Position numbers and translations under genes: made by a program
The notes under the pieces: generated by a model
The model's input: the letters and a program-made list of their open reading frames with translations, nothing else
The model's database searches: none
Told to the model about the DNA's origin: nothing
Shown: positions 24,231 through 36,342 of the stretch, piece by piece
Layout: each line of letters starts with the position of its first letter
How positions within the stretch are numbered: the first letter of the stretch is position 1
Assembly (NCBI GenBank): GCA_963920665.1
Contig: OY987265.1
Location: 12,777,001 to 12,841,000, forward strand
Direction of reading: 5' to 3'
Length of the DNA stretch: 64,000 nucleotides
Source of the DNA: Straminergon stramineum
Taxonomy: Eukaryota; Streptophyta; Bryopsida; Hypnales; Calliergonaceae

Positions 24231-24903
24231 TTTATGTTTGAGCTTTCTCGTTGGCTCAAGAAACCATCTCTAAGTAGTTTTGAAACTCCAATTTTTCCAA
24301 TTTTTATAGGATGGAATAATTTTGAAATAACAACCCAAAGATTCCAATTTTCAAAGAAAATAAAAAATAATATTTCAAAAGAATACCAAGTTAGAAATAG
24401 TATTACAAAAGAATGGAAGATTGAAGAGTTTAATGGATGAGCCAACCAAGAGAGAAATACAATTTACCTGTTTCTAGGCTACTTGAAATAATGAACAAAG
24501 TAAAAGAGAGTAATAATTGAAAATAAAAGACAAATATTTAAAAGAGTATAGTAAAAGACAAAAGCTATCCTACCCTTAGAATTTAGCTAAAACCTCTTTA
24601 TAAGTGACCACAATGATGGAACCAAATCATTCTAGTATACAATTCCACTAGAAGCAAACTATATCAAATTTGAAGACAATATATTGAAAGCTCTATTAGT
24701 CCAAATATATTGTCCCATGCCAACATCTGTAGATGGGATCCATCAAATTGAACACCAACATCAACTTTATCACCAATTTTTTTACATCTAGATCTCAAAG
24801 ACAATATTGTAAATTGATTGCTTTGTAAATCAAGCATAGTGTGGTGGAAAGATGTGCACACCAAATTTGAGGTGGATTGGTCTAGCTTTACACTCAACAC
24901 CTA

Positions 24904-25296
24904 CCAATGATTCCCCATGATCTCAATTTAGATAATCTTTTAATCAATGGAACCACGGGAGAAGAAAAAATTAAAAATATGGAGTCTTGTACCCAAGCTT
25001 GTACCCCAATGAAAGATGGGAAAGTGCTCAACCTTGTTCAAATAGTCGAATTTCTTGTCCCAAAAATGTTTATAGGGGATTATGATGAAAAAATTGATGT
25101 TGATGGATTTTGCACATGTATTATTAAAATTAATAGTTATAGGAGAACAACCTTTCAAGGAATGCAAAAATCCCATAGAGATGATGAAAAACCAAAAGTG
25201 TTGGAAAGCAAGGAACCTCTTGCACCCAAACATCTAATGGACATACAAGTTCAAACTTTAATTAGAAAATGCTTAGCTCCATGTCTATTTCATTGA
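24904..25296 (+). pseudogene. WNK-type protein kinase fragment, decayed
   Basis: A 129-codon open stretch resembles the second half of a WNK (with-no-lysine) kinase domain. HDLNLDNLLINGTTGE stands for the catalytic loop and the following strand; EFLVPKMF for the GTPEFMAPE segment; GDYDEKIDVDGFCTCI for the usual YDEKIDVYAFGMC; INSYRR..F for the segment after it; and LIRKCLAP for the conserved IEKCL. Key residues are damaged: HRD is read as PHD, the D(F/L)G motif is lost (KIKNMES) and Gly-Thr of the APE segment is changed. There is no intron across a region usually split in plant WNK genes, and nothing kinase-like precedes it, so a truncated processed copy is possible. The assignment to WNK rather than another kinase rests on these few motifs. 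Confidence 0.6.
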
Positions 25297-25627
25297 TCTA
25301 TTGCAACACATTTGCTTCAAGATCCATTTCTTTATATTGAAGTTTGATTATACAAGATGTGACACTTCTATATATAATAGTATATCTTTATTGTAACATA
25401 AATGTATGTTTTGTTATTTTGGTACACGTATCAAAATAATATTGTTATTCTCCAAAAATACATTTTTGAATGCAAATGAATGCATCACATGAAAGAATGT
25501 AATTATTTAGAATAAAATGAAAAATATGAAAAATGCAAGCCCAACAAGAGGCATGATTTCTAGCATAAAAACTGTGAACTTTTGTTACAAACATCATCCT
25601 TCCATATTCACCCTATTTGGGTTTCTA

Positions 25628-25919
25628 AAGTGGGTACACCCAAAATCGCACCCTACCTAAAACCACCATCATCACAATGTGTACATCTCCAAAATCAATA
25701 TATACGTATGTTGAAGAAACAATTTTTACAACATCTACCAAAAAAACTTTAATCCTTCATAACTTTTGCATACAATATGCAAATGCTGAACTCTTTGGTG
25801 TGTAGCTAGAACCTACTTCCATTTGCCAACAAAAAAATATGCAAATATGTCCAGTCTAATAATAGTAAATAGGCCTAATGTATAGCAAAAAAAGTGGCAG
25901 TTTTGGAGGTACCCACCTT
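25628..25919 (-). repeat. MITE family F, copy 4 (reverse)
   Basis: Starts 'aagtgggtacacccaaaat' and ends 'gttttggaggtacccacctt', giving a clear imperfect terminal inverted repeat with AAGTGGGTAC-type ends on both sides. Interior family blocks are present in reverse order: 'gatctccaaaatcaat'-type, 'catctaccaaaaaaacttt', 'cataacttttgcata', 'acttccatttgccaa' and 'taatagtaaataggc'. Confidence 0.65.
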
Positions 25920-26400
25920 TACTTACTCCACCCCCGGGGCTTGTGATACTGTTGCTAGAATGTTTTCATACAGAATTGATGATGATGCTCTTTGCTTAGT
26001 ACGCACGGCCTTCAGTTTGTTTGTTTGTTTGTTTTTCTTGTAAACTAATTAATTGTGACGAGGGGACCAAGTGGCTGTCCATGTTTGGTTGGAAACACAT
26101 TGATTTAGTCCCCATCCAATGGTCTTTGATGGATGACCAAATAAGCGGCAGCAAGGTCGGTGTGAGTTGAAATGTGTACGTTACTTGCGCAAAGAGGCAC
26201 TCAATCAAGGCCTCTCAGTTTCTGCATTCACTGCGCATTGACATGGATATGTGTTGAAATGTCAACCTTGGGCCCATGTGATGTCCACATCGATCATTGC
26301 TTGGTTCTCAAATTAAACATTGTTTTCTCCTAATCTCATTGAAAAAAAAAATCATTCCATAGAAGAAGAAGGAAAAAATCATTCTCATTTGAAAGAAAAT

Positions 26401-26564
26401 AAAGGTAACTCAGCTTATGACAGACACAACTCTGGACATGCCTATTGTAGTCTCAATATTTTTTGTGGTGTACATATGTGTCTTGGAAAATGTACTATAC
26501 AAGAAGAAATGGGACTAAATTAGGCTTGTTCAGAGTTGTGCCTGTCATAGGCTGAGTTACCTTA
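26401..26564. mobile_element. Foldback MITE, arms about 38 bp
   Basis: The left arm 'aaggtaactcagcttatgac' continues through 'agacacaactctg' and 'acatgcct'. The right arm is its reverse complement with four or five mismatches and ends 'gctgagttacctt' at 26564. The loop is about 85 bp. No coding capacity, and the superfamily is not clear. Confidence 0.7.
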
Positions 26565-27295
26565 GTTCACTCATTCAACTCCATCGCAAGCCCCTTACAA
26601 AATGAGCATGCACTCATGCAGGTTTGCAACCCTACATGTGCAAAATTAGTCTCGACAGATGTGTACACCATGATGTCTGATTTCTAAGGATATTTTGGAA
26701 AATTATGTGGGTTGAGAGCATGTGTGTGTTAGAGAGATTTCTCTCTCTATATATAATTTTTTAGTTTCTTTCCATTGTTTCATTCGTAGTACTCTAGGAC
26801 AACAATCTGCCATGAGGATTTTTTTTTAAATGTCATTCATTTATTGAAACTTTTGTGAATTTAACAATGGTTTTGGAGTTTTGTTGTATCATGCTAAGTG
26901 ATTGTAGTAGTGCAAGGTGTATAAGTATGTCTTTCACTACATGGATTTAAGTCTAGTGTTTGGTGTGCTAATTTCCAACCTAAGTTTGTACATTGTATTA
27001 ATACATGCTAACTAAATTTGACATCTTCCTTCCATTGGCATCCCAGTATCAACTAGTTTGAAATCAACAAAAGATGTTTGAATCAACACAAGTCATTTTT
27101 AAGGAAAGTCCAAGCCATCCAAAGCAAAATAGTCTGTTGATTAGGCCTTATTCTCTACCACTGACAGTATATTATTAGATTTGCAAGTATTGAATTTACA
27201 TCTTAATATGTTCATTGAAGATTATAAAAAAAACAAAAGATTATAATTCAAATTGAATCATAGGTTATGCTTCCACAATTGAACATGATTGTGAC

Positions 27296-27393
27296 AGCAC
27301 CACATGCAAACCACAATATCCATTTTATAAAAAACTAAGCAAATAGCACCACATGCAGACCACAATATCCATTTTATAAAATACTAAGCGAAT
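27296..27393. repeat. Tandem duplication, two 49-bp units
   Basis: The unit begins 'agcaccacatgcaaaccaca' at 27296 and again at 27345 with 'agcaccacatgcagaccaca', each followed by 'atatccattttataaaa' and 'actaagc.aat'. Only a few substitutions separate the copies, so the duplication is fairly recent. Confidence 0.8.
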
Positions 27394-30017
27394 ATTAGAT
27401 TAGACCTATTCCTTGCTCACAACGTTACTTATAGTCATGTCAAGCCATAAGTAATAATTAACCCTCCAACAAAAGGAACCTAATGAATTGCACAATGACC
27501 ATTTCAAACAAACCAACTCCACCTTAAAAAACTCCAATTGAATGTCTTGCCCCTGGCACGATTGCACTAGTGCAATACTTCTGATTGGGCAGCTATAACT
27601 TGGCGGGGGCGGAATCAAAATCAAATCATCAAACCCGCCCACCCTCGCTCATGATTGCTTTGATACTCCTGATGAGAATGATGAAATTTGTCTCACTTTC
27701 TTTTTTTTCCTTCTTTCCGAAAGGCAAACAACTACCAAGACTCAGTCACAACAATGGAAAGCAGCTGAAGGTTAAGTTAGTGCGAAAACTCTCGAACGTC
27801 GTCTGATATCTGGAGCTTTTATTACGGTCCAACTCTATCATGGAATTCATTCATTTGGATTGGAGCTCCTATATATTGGTCAATGAGTATTTTTTAATTT
27901 TTTAATACCATTTTTTCTTTCATGTTACTAGAGACTGAAAAAGTATGTTCCTCAAGAGTTGAGAACATGATCGAAAGAAGAAGCTTGAGACGTGTTTGAA
28001 AATCACATGGTGGCATGATGTTTCAAAAGTATTATTTACAATAGTAAAAAATTATTTTGATGGGTGAAGACCGTATTTTCATGGCAATTGAATCCAAGTC
28101 AGACTTGTAGAGGTCTGCTGCTGCAAGGAGTAGATGGGAGGCTGGCTGGCTGGCGTTTACCAAAAAAAAGTCGCAAAGTCTCAAAACATGGGCCAATAAC
28201 TTACAATCGCAATTAGTATGACCAGTAAGTTGGTACAAACTCCCATACTTCAAGAAATTTGATTTGGTTCTCGGGCAGTCCTTTACTTTACTCCTTTTGG
28301 AGAACGAGACAATGGATGTCCTATTTTTTTCATTTGGATTTGAACCAATTATCATAACTTTTAGAAAGGACTTTGCAAGCTCCACGTCAAGGGCATTTTG
28401 AAAGTCAAAACCTGAATTTTCATATAGTTTCTTTTCTAAATGTTTCTAAGTTTAACTTTGGAAATGTAGTTCTAATAATCTACTTTTTATTTCATTTGAA
28501 TTTTTTTTATAAAATTGTTGAAATTGAAATTTTTGTGACACTTTGAAGATTGAGCATCTCGAAAGCTCGAAATACACCACTTTGGAATTTTCTATATCAA
28601 AATTTTTTTTGGTGTGAGCTCGAGGAGTACATCCATTACACCATGATGTTTGTCACTATTTTTTCCATTTTTCTTAAAAATCTCATACTATTTAAAGCAT
28701 TTTGGTAACAACTTTGATTTTTGCAAAGCCACATGCAAAAATTTCTTTAAGAAGTCAATATAAAATTCAATTTGAGGTTAATCATCGTGAAAAAAATGAG
28801 ATCAAATTTTTAGACATAAATTACCACATGTTAAAAAAATTGAATTTTTGAAATGTGTGTTCTAATGCAGAAATCTCATGAAGTTCGACCAAGTTGGAGA
28901 CATGAAATGTGCTTTAAGGATTAAACAACATTCTTACTTGCTTCCCTAGTTCTCCCCAAACATGTTCTTCTATACCCATAAGCTCAAACTGATTTTGAAA
29001 ATAAACTTTGAATATCCCATATTAAATTGAGTATCTCAACCTTTTTTGAGAAGAGATGCCACTTGATTTCCATTCGAAGTTGAACCAATTGTTAGAAAAA
29101 TATTCCTTACCAACATTTGGGGGGCACTTTTGTTCCCCCAAAGCAAGAGCCGTAGACTTGCAACTTCCCAGCCAACTAATGACTCTCTGCAAATTAGCCT
29201 ACACCATTCCCCTTTGGAGATTGGGATAAATCCCTCCTTGGATCCTGGAAGTTAACAATGTTATACAAGGCTTCAACATTCAAGCACCCCCCAAATGAGT
29301 AACATTGTTCCCACAAGCCCATTCTCTTGAACTAACTAATTTTGAACGACTAAAATTGAATATCCCATAATCTGGGAGGCGAGATATAATTCAAGCTAGC
29401 CAGTGGTTTTCATAAAAGATAGCTAGCCCTATTGAATGTATCCAAAATGGTTGGAACTGATACGATCAGGACGGACCAAAATGAATCCCATTCATGTGGC
29501 CAATCTGGCACCATTTTTTTTTTTTTTTCCAGATTCAATGGCAAAGCTTGATCAGTACGCTTAGAAAGATAAGCCAGTGTCCGGATGTCCCTAAGTGCCA
29601 TGTCATAATAGACTGTGCTAGCTTCCTAAACCATTGTCGTTTCCAGTAACACTTCCTGAACCAACACCACAAAGTGCACTGATTAAAGGCACTTGCCAAC
29701 CAACTAACCCACTTGCCCTTTTCTAATAAGTCCCGGTGGTCCCAAAAATATCAGCCACATCCACGCTTCTTTCCATCCACGGTCAGATTGTGTCAACCTC
29801 ACATGATGGATAGATATGTCTAAAAACGAACCCTCACCTGACTTAAGTTCTGTTAAACCCAACAACAACACGGACAAAAGTCCCAACTCCTTGGAAATTT
29901 TGGAACAACAAAGTACTAGAAGTTCCACACATTGATTGTGTTTGAGAATGTGTACAGCTTGTAACGTACCCAACTGCAAACGTTGTTGTGGAGTGTTTTT
30001 CGATACGGTTTTGAACT

Positions 30018-30237
30018 AAGGTCAGAGCACCCAATGGCGTCCCTATATCCAATGGTGTCCCTTTCTAGGTCAGTAATTCATTCTAGAACATAAATTTAGC
30101 TAGACTGTAGATATCTTATCATTTTAGGTCAAAAAATAAGCACTCTATTGTCTACTTACATTTACAGCTTCAAATAATTATACTTTGTAGAGTCTGATGC
30201 CATTGGGTACATAGACGCCATTGGGTGCTCTTACCTT
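30018..30237. mobile_element. MITE with about 42-bp terminal inverted repeats
   Basis: The left end is 'aaggtcagagcacccaatgg' followed by 'cgtccctatatccaatgg'. The right end is the reverse complement of 'aaggtaagagcacccaatgg' followed by 'cgtctatgtacccaatgg'. The arms match at about 36 of 42 positions. Length is 220 bp and the interior is AT-rich. It stands 7 bp from the TTAA-bounded element at 30245. Confidence 0.75.
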
Positions 30238-30244
30238 CTCTAAA

Positions 30245-30487
30245 TTAACCCTTGAATGCCGAGTTGGTGATTGTGAAAATCAACCATTTTGAAACCATGT
30301 GACATCGTACTTTTAAAAAATAAAAAATACTCATTGGAAGTCAAACTACTGCAGAAGATCTCCCCTTTCCACCCCTAATTCCAAGGATGAATAGTTGCAC
30401 TTCTGTCCTACACAGGAGAATTCCTTGCCATTCATTGGACAAAAAACGTCCACCTTGTCATTTTAGGGATAAAGTTAACCCATGTGC
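30245..30487. mobile_element. TTAA-bounded element, family B, copy 3
   Basis: Left end TTAA-CCCTTGAATGCCGAG. The right end is decayed (GTCATTTTAGGG-ATAAAG-TTAA). The interior (disrupted complement of 'gattcttcatctgtgtagg'-type blocks, 'aggatgaatagttgcact', 'gagaattcc..gccattcattggaca') matches the elements at 34336 and 59319. The same short family is thus present three times. Confidence 0.55.
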
Positions 30488-30769
30488 ATCACAATGGATG
30501 TTTTTTTGGACACTAAGGAATCAATAATTGTTGAATACCATGTTCATCAAATATTATAATCTCAAAATTCGCACAATGAATTCTCTTGTAAATTGCAGAT
30601 TCACATTCATCAGTAAGTTGGCTTCAAATCTCAACCGTGAAAACTTCAGTAACCAAGTGGTTCTCAAATTATTTCAGATTTTCTAGATCCAACAGAAAAA
30701 AAGCTGCTCAAATTATGTTGTTCTCTCTGTGACGCACAGGGGTTAAGAGTTAGGGATCAATTTGAAATG

Positions 30770-30880
30770 GGTTCATTAGTCTCTACTGCCAGGCCACATG
30801 TAGCTGGTGCAGGCCTTGTATTTTTTAACCCTTGTTTGCAATGAAATGAAATATCGTTTCATTTGTGTCACAAAAGAAAC
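30770..30880 (+). repeat. Retroposon-like 3' tail, copy 1
   Basis: The blocks 'gccaggccacatgtagctgg', 'ggccttgtattttt' and 'tttgcaatgaaatgaaat' recur in the same order at 33604-33716 (reverse complement) and, split by an insertion, at 56317-56870. The repeated ATGAA tail after a GC-richer body is typical of LINE or SINE 3' ends. No reverse transcriptase frame was seen nearby. Confidence 0.45.
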
Positions 30881-31931
30881 AAAAAGAAAAAGAAATGGTT
30901 CTGGTTTGGGTAATCCTCCCGCCCTTGCCCCAAAATGTTGGAAAGGGAAAAGCTTGAATGTACCATGAGGCAGCTGCCATTGGAACGAGTCATCCTGGCA
31001 GAAATGGCGATGCAAAAGGAGAGGCAGGACAGAGGACTTTTCTGCAGAAAAAGAGGTGCATAGGTCCCCTAACGGTGGCCCCAGGAGAATGTTGCACGAT
31101 ATTGGGTGGCATGGCCTCAGGCCAAGAGTTCCAAGGAACAAGCAACCCAACTCAAGAAGTTGTTATGAATGAAATGGGAATATTGGGATTTGAGCATGAA
31201 GGGATCAACTGCATGATTCAATGTTTCAATTCTTTCAATTGTATCTAAGTTAGAGCACACATTCAAGGGATTCAATTTACATCACCGCTTTATGACTAAC
31301 ATGCATATAATTCTGAACTTATTCTAACAAATAAGAAATATACAAAGGAATTAAGCTTTTCTCCCCCTAAGTAAGACAATAATAAGATTATTTTTTGAAA
31401 ATTTATTAATAAATTGAGCTATTTCTAGAAGTGGGGTTTTGGTCCTATGGAAGTTGCTCACTATTCTCAAACTTCCTCACATGTAGGCTCTGTTTATTTC
31501 AAAGCTTCTTCTACTTCAATCTAGAACCAACAAATACGTGAAACTCCTCAAACAAATCTATATCATTGCTTAACGTAGATCATATGCTTTCTTCTTTTTG
31601 TAGGTATATAACATAGTTTTTCTTGGAGCTTCTACAATGAAAATGAACTAAATGAAGTGCATTCATTTTTCACATCATTCTCCATCCTTTGAGTGATGGG
31701 TTTCATCACAGAGGGGCTAACCTTGTAAGGATGCTACAAACTAGAGTGGTCCAATGGATGACCAAAAAATCCTTCTATCTAAGATAGAAATGCAAGTGTT
31801 CATCCTTGAAATTTTGTGCTAAAAGGGGAGGTCTTGCACACTTAGTAGTTTCACCAACAACAAATATTCTTGGGGGTTTTTAAGCAAATGATTCACATGA
31901 TATCTCAAATAATGATTTCCATGATGACTAC

Positions 31932-32203
31932 ATTAGGCCCCCCCAAATGGCACTTGACCTTAAATTGCCATCTTCAGAACATGTACATTTCCAAAACCAA
32001 TTATGTACCTATGTAGAAGAAACGCTTTTAGAAACAAACTTTAACCCTCCATAACTTTTGCATACTATATCCAAATGGCGTGTTCTTTGTTGCATTAGAA
32101 CCTCCTTTCACTTGCCAACAAGACAATATGAAATTTTGAACAACCTAATAATAGTAACTAAACACAGTACCAATTTGTGGCACTTTTGGGTGTACCCACC
32201 TTA
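31932..32203 (-). repeat. MITE family F, copy 5 (reverse)
   Basis: Family blocks in reverse: 'acatgtacatttccaaaacc', 'gtagaagaaacgcttttaga', 'ccataacttttgcata', 'cctcctttcacttgccaaca', 'ctaataatagtaacta' and the end 'acttttgggtgtacccacc'. The left end (gcccccccaaatgg) is degraded. Confidence 0.6.
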
Positions 32204-32949
32204 TCCCATTCTTACAGGGTTAAGTGTGAATAGACCTTTTTTTTACTTGATCAAAACCAGATCTGCAATGTAATGCGGTTGTCCCTTGGGACCAAGGATC
32301 TTTGTAGGTAAGCCTAGCAACACAAGAGCCATGGCCAGCCAGTCACCATTTGCACAGCCACAGTGACCAGTACTGACCAACAGCAAGGGAATGGTTGCGG
32401 GGGTGGGTGGGTGATGACAAGCGAGCTAGTACAAGCAGGTCACCTTTTACTCAATTCCACTGCAATTGGGGTGGTCCTTTTTGAAGCCCAATTTGGGTTG
32501 AAAAAGCCCAGGTGAAGAAGATAGGAATAACTGAACTGAACCACAGAAAAAACCCGAATAAACCCCAGAAAAAAGTTGAAGCTATATGTCACATGATCAA
32601 TTTGCCCCAATCAGCCAGTCAGTCAGTCTTTCAATTGGAGCCACCCTGCCCAACCCAGCCAGACTGAGCGAGGGCTGGCCAGAACTCGTGAATGATGATC
32701 AGTTTTTCCAAAGCTGCAACCGACTGTGCCTGAAAACGTGGACTGAACGGTGTGAGCCAGGGGCGATGTGAGTGGGGGGGCTCGTAACGTAAACTTAACA
32801 AAAATTATGAAGACCTGGCCGTTGTATTGTAGTGCAACCGATCCCACAGTTCAGGCGACTACAGGCCACAACAAACAAAAACCAATCAATCAATCAATCA
32901 ATCGGTCGGTCCTTGTGCCTGAGAGAGATCACTCTTGGCCTCAAATAAC

Positions 32950-33536
32950 TTAACCCCTAAAGGACCAAGTGTCCGTTCAATGTATTCAAGAAATCTCAGG
33001 GAGGCTCCTACGAAGTCATTTTTGGTTGGATGTCCATGAAATTTGGACATATTGTGTAGCTATGTATTCCCTTCCTAAAAATCTTTTTTTTTCCCTCTGA
33101 TTGGGTGCCTGGATCAAAAGTTATGCTATCCTAAACTTTACGGGCAACTTGGGTAGCATGTGCGAAACTCTTCCTATGCTTTCGAAAATCTAGCTGGTGT
33201 GTAGCTTACATGATACAAGATGCAAATGTTTCAAAAAAAAATAACCATGTTTAGTGTAAGAATCTCATTCTAGAAGGAGTTAATTAAAGTTTGCAGGCCA
33301 TGTCGGGCAAGGTTAGAAAAAACCTTTTTCACCTAACTTCAAACATTATAATCTTTCAATCCGTGTGGTCAAAGTTTCTAAAATTTTTTCCACATGTTCC
33401 CTAAGAAGTCTAGTACAAATTTGTATGGTTGAATTGAAAAACAAAACCTTTTTTTTTCATTTTTTTCTTGCTGCCCTAAAAAGTGGCAATTTTTGACAAT
33501 TTTTGCCCAAAATGTGCCTCAGTCCTTCAGGGTTAA
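32950..33536. mobile_element. TTAA-bounded element, 587 bp
   Basis: The ends read TTAA-CCCCTAAAGGACC on the left and, reverse-complemented from the right, TTAA-CCCTGAAGGACTGAG. The right part ('taatctttcaatccgtgtgg', 'ttccacatgttccc') resembles the right part of the long element at 57695-58636, so it is an internally deleted or diverged relative. No coding capacity. The TTAA flanks and CCC starts are the layout of piggyBac-type elements. Confidence 0.6.
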
Positions 33537-33603
33537 CATACCTAGTTGTCAGTGAGTCCAGACGACAGACAGATGGATGATGCAAACAATAACTGAACTG
33601 TTT

Positions 33604-33716
33604 GTTTGTTGTTTGTTTTTGAAAACCAATGAAATGAAATGAAATTTCATTGCAAAGAGCCTGGGAAAAATACAAGCCTGCCAGCCAGCCAGCCACAAGT
33701 GGCCTGGCTACTGTTT
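33604..33716 (-). repeat. Retroposon-like 3' tail, copy 2 (reverse)
   Basis: Read on the minus strand: 'ggccacttgtggctgg', a GGCT repeat, 'cttgtatttttcccagg', 'ctttgcaatgaaatttcatt' and a run of TTTCA units. It is followed by AC-rich sequence made of AAACA units. Same family as 30770-30880 and 56317-56870. Confidence 0.5.
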
Positions 33717-33887
33717 GGTTTTGAAGGTGGGAATTGAAGTCCCCAGAGAGTTCAGGAGAATCAACTTGATGGATTGCTGTAGTAAGTTATCTTCTGGCCA
33801 TGGTGTAAGTAACGTAGTGAGCCTTATGATACTGGGCTTGGTACTGTACCCATTATAACTTGGTTCGTTGGGTACTACATTGCATTA

Positions 33888-34267
33888 TTAACCCTTGAAG
33901 GACGCTGCGGACGTTTTGTGTCCGATGAATGACAAAAATCAATCTGTTGGATGTAGGAAAACCGTGTTTCATCCATTTTTTTTCTCATTGCGACTGTCGA
34001 GAAGTGCTCTGTAATGGGAGGCCAAAATTATTGTCATTGAATGCATTTATAATTTCAGGTACCCCAAATTGTCAGAGATGTACACAGACGGTTATAGACA
34101 CTATGCTGCCCTTTTAGCAATTTCTGTGAGGGCAAGATGCCCATGCGGGCTTTCGCAAGTTCTTTCATTGGCATGAACAGTGTCTTTTCCAGCGGTCAGT
34201 CTCCAATGCGCTACTATTCACAGACCGACTCTGTGCCACGGTGACCGGCCTGTCGTTTAAGGGTTAA
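33888..34267. mobile_element. TTAA-bounded element, family B, copy 1 (380 bp)
   Basis: The left end is TTAA-CCCTTGAAGGACG. The right end reverse-complemented is TTAA-CCCTTAAACGACA. TTAA therefore flanks both ends and the inverted repeats start CCCTT. The block just inside ('gttttgtgtccgatgaatga') is shared with the copy at 34336. No open frame of note. Confidence 0.65.
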
Positions 34268-34335
34268 ACCACGCTGATGGGCAGGCCAGGTGCAGCACAA
34301 GTTTTCAAGTTTTCAGGGTGAAATTAAAGTGCAAA

Positions 34336-34565
34336 TTAACCCTTAAATGTCGAAGTGGACATTTTGTGTCCGATGAATGACAAAGAATCTCTCTGTGTAG
34401 GACAGAACTGCAACTATTCATCTTTAGAAATTTGTGCAGAAAGGGGAGATCTTCTACAGTACTTTGACTTCCAATGAGTATTTTTGATTTTTTTGATGTA
34501 GATGATGTCACACGGTTTGAAAAGGGTTGATTTCTATGGTCACCACTCCGTCCTTTAAGGGTTAA
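34336..34565. mobile_element. TTAA-bounded element, family B, copy 2 (230 bp)
   Basis: The left end is TTAA-CCCTTAAATGTCGAAG and the right end reverse-complemented is TTAA-CCCTTAAAGGACGGAG. It lies only 68 bp from copy 1 and shares its inner block. It is the most intact short member; its interior matches 30245-30487 and 59319-59545 in reverse orientation. Confidence 0.7.
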
Positions 34566-35592
34566 AGATTATTGGATCAACCATTTTATAGTTTATGTGA
34601 ATGGAATTGCCATATTTTTCTCCAGAATAAAGTGAATTATATGGTGTCTTTGCCTAATTTTTCATAGTGTAAAAGTAAATGATGTAACCCAAATGGATGA
34701 ATATATTCAAAATTTTCATAAGCAAGAGTTTTAATACTTTATTTGATTAGCACAATCAGTGATGCCTAACTACAAAACCCCCCACACACAATGAAAAAGG
34801 TTGATCAGTGTCTTTGGTGCATAGTAGAACAAAGATAGGTGTATCTTGATATCTATATTAGTTTGAGATTTAGAAGTTGACAACTACAAAATATTCTACC
34901 TCTAGCCATTTATTGTGACGAATGCTTTGACTTGTTTAATAATTTTATGTTCCTTGCATGCAAATTCATTGCAAATAATGGAGGAGAAGAGAAACTCAAG
35001 CTTTACACCATCTTAATGAAGGGTATGTAGAGAGGATTCTATTAACTACACCGAATAGACATTGATAGCAAGTTACAATTAAATGCCTTGTTAATCAAAA
35101 TTATAGACAATTACTTATAGACAACATTTACAATTGTTACCGCCTTCTTTATTAGATTTTGAGGCAATGATCCTATCCAATGATCCTTTGGGATATAGAG
35201 ATTCAATTGTAGTAGCAAGGTCACTTCATTATTGGTAATTAAAACTTTTGAATATGGCACATTCTCATTCCACAATCCCTTTAATTGAAATATCATTTGT
35301 TTAAGACTAACAAGTTCATGTCAAATGCATGACTCACAAAGAATACAAAATTCTTCATATCAAACACATGACCATGATAAGCCGTTTACGACCATGGGAA
35401 AATGGCAATGCTAAACAATTGGCAAGCACACTATAATACTAGTGGTGTAAAAATCAGGAGTTTTACTGGTTCAATTGCAGTGAAGAACCCAGACTGAGAC
35501 TCAGTCACAGGTCTGGTCGTGTCCCATTCAACTCAGCCGTTGTGCAAGACTAGTAAGTTAATAAGTATGTTCTGAAGACAATCAAAGACCTA

Positions 35593-35884
35593 TGGTGGGT
35601 ACCCCACAAACTGCTACTTCTTTGCTACTGTGCCATGGTTACTATTATTAGTATGCTCAAAAATTTTCATGTTTACTTTTTGACATGAGAAAGGAGGTTC
35701 CAACGCACCAAAGAATGCGACATTTGGATATTGCATGAGAAAGTTAGGAAGGGTCAAAGTTCTTTTTGGTAGATGCTCTAAAATCGTTTCTGCGACATAG
35801 GTACACATGGATTTTGGAGATGTAGAGTACAAGGGGTGATAAGTAATATTCATTTTGGGTCAATGGTGCATTTGGGGGTATCCG
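35593..35884 (+). repeat. MITE family F, copy 6
   Basis: Starts 'tggtgggtaccccacaaact' and ends 'tgcatttgggggtatccgc'. The full family order is retained, including 'ttccaacgcaccaaagaatg', 'acatttggatattgcatg', 'gggtcaaagttctttttgg' and 'ttttggagatgtag'. Confidence 0.65.
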
Positions 35885-36342
35885 CAGTAAGTAATATGAG
35901 TTGTGTGTGAAGAGCTTAAGAGAAAAAAAGGTAAGTTTAGAACTTATTCTTCCTACAATTTCAAAATATCATCTATAAAATTTGTCAAACATCTTCTCAA
36001 TAAAATCCTACAACTTTATAAAACCTTTTAGTGATGTTACAATGCATTGCAACAAACTCTATCGTATTTAATAGTTTGAAACATCAAAAGTAGGTGACTT
36101 CATCTTACACTTCATTGCCACATAAGCAATATGTAAAGACCCAAAAATTTACATTGCTAGAAGCGACAGTTTTATCTACCAAACCAAGAACTTGGATTAA
36201 TTTTGGTTGTTATTTTGTTTTTTTTCACTTGTTTTTTTGGCCTTTGGTCTTTAGCTATAGTGGAATATCTTTCCTCTTGAGCATTGGGCTTTCCCCTTTT
36301 GTTTAAAAATTCAAAATTTACGCTGCTCTGCAAGGTGAACTA

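Larger units (their letters stand above)
24081..36340. other. Intergenic region between FAD6 and the HMA gene
   Basis: No intact gene seen. It contains a kinase pseudogene fragment (24904-25296), three family F MITEs, four TTAA-bounded elements clustered at 30.2-34.6 kb, other inverted-repeat elements, retroposon-like tails and simple repeats such as (ATCA)n at 32883-32903. 28030-29950 has some GC-balanced sequence with frames on the minus strand (for example 29704-29979) whose predicted proteins I do not recognise. 34570-35590 and 35890-36340 show nothing recognisable. Confidence 0.5.

Noticed and set aside
29704..30052. Minus-strand frames near 29.7-30.05 kb as a gene
   Set aside because: No family recognised, overlapping frames disagree and the upper part runs into an inverted-repeat element at 30018.
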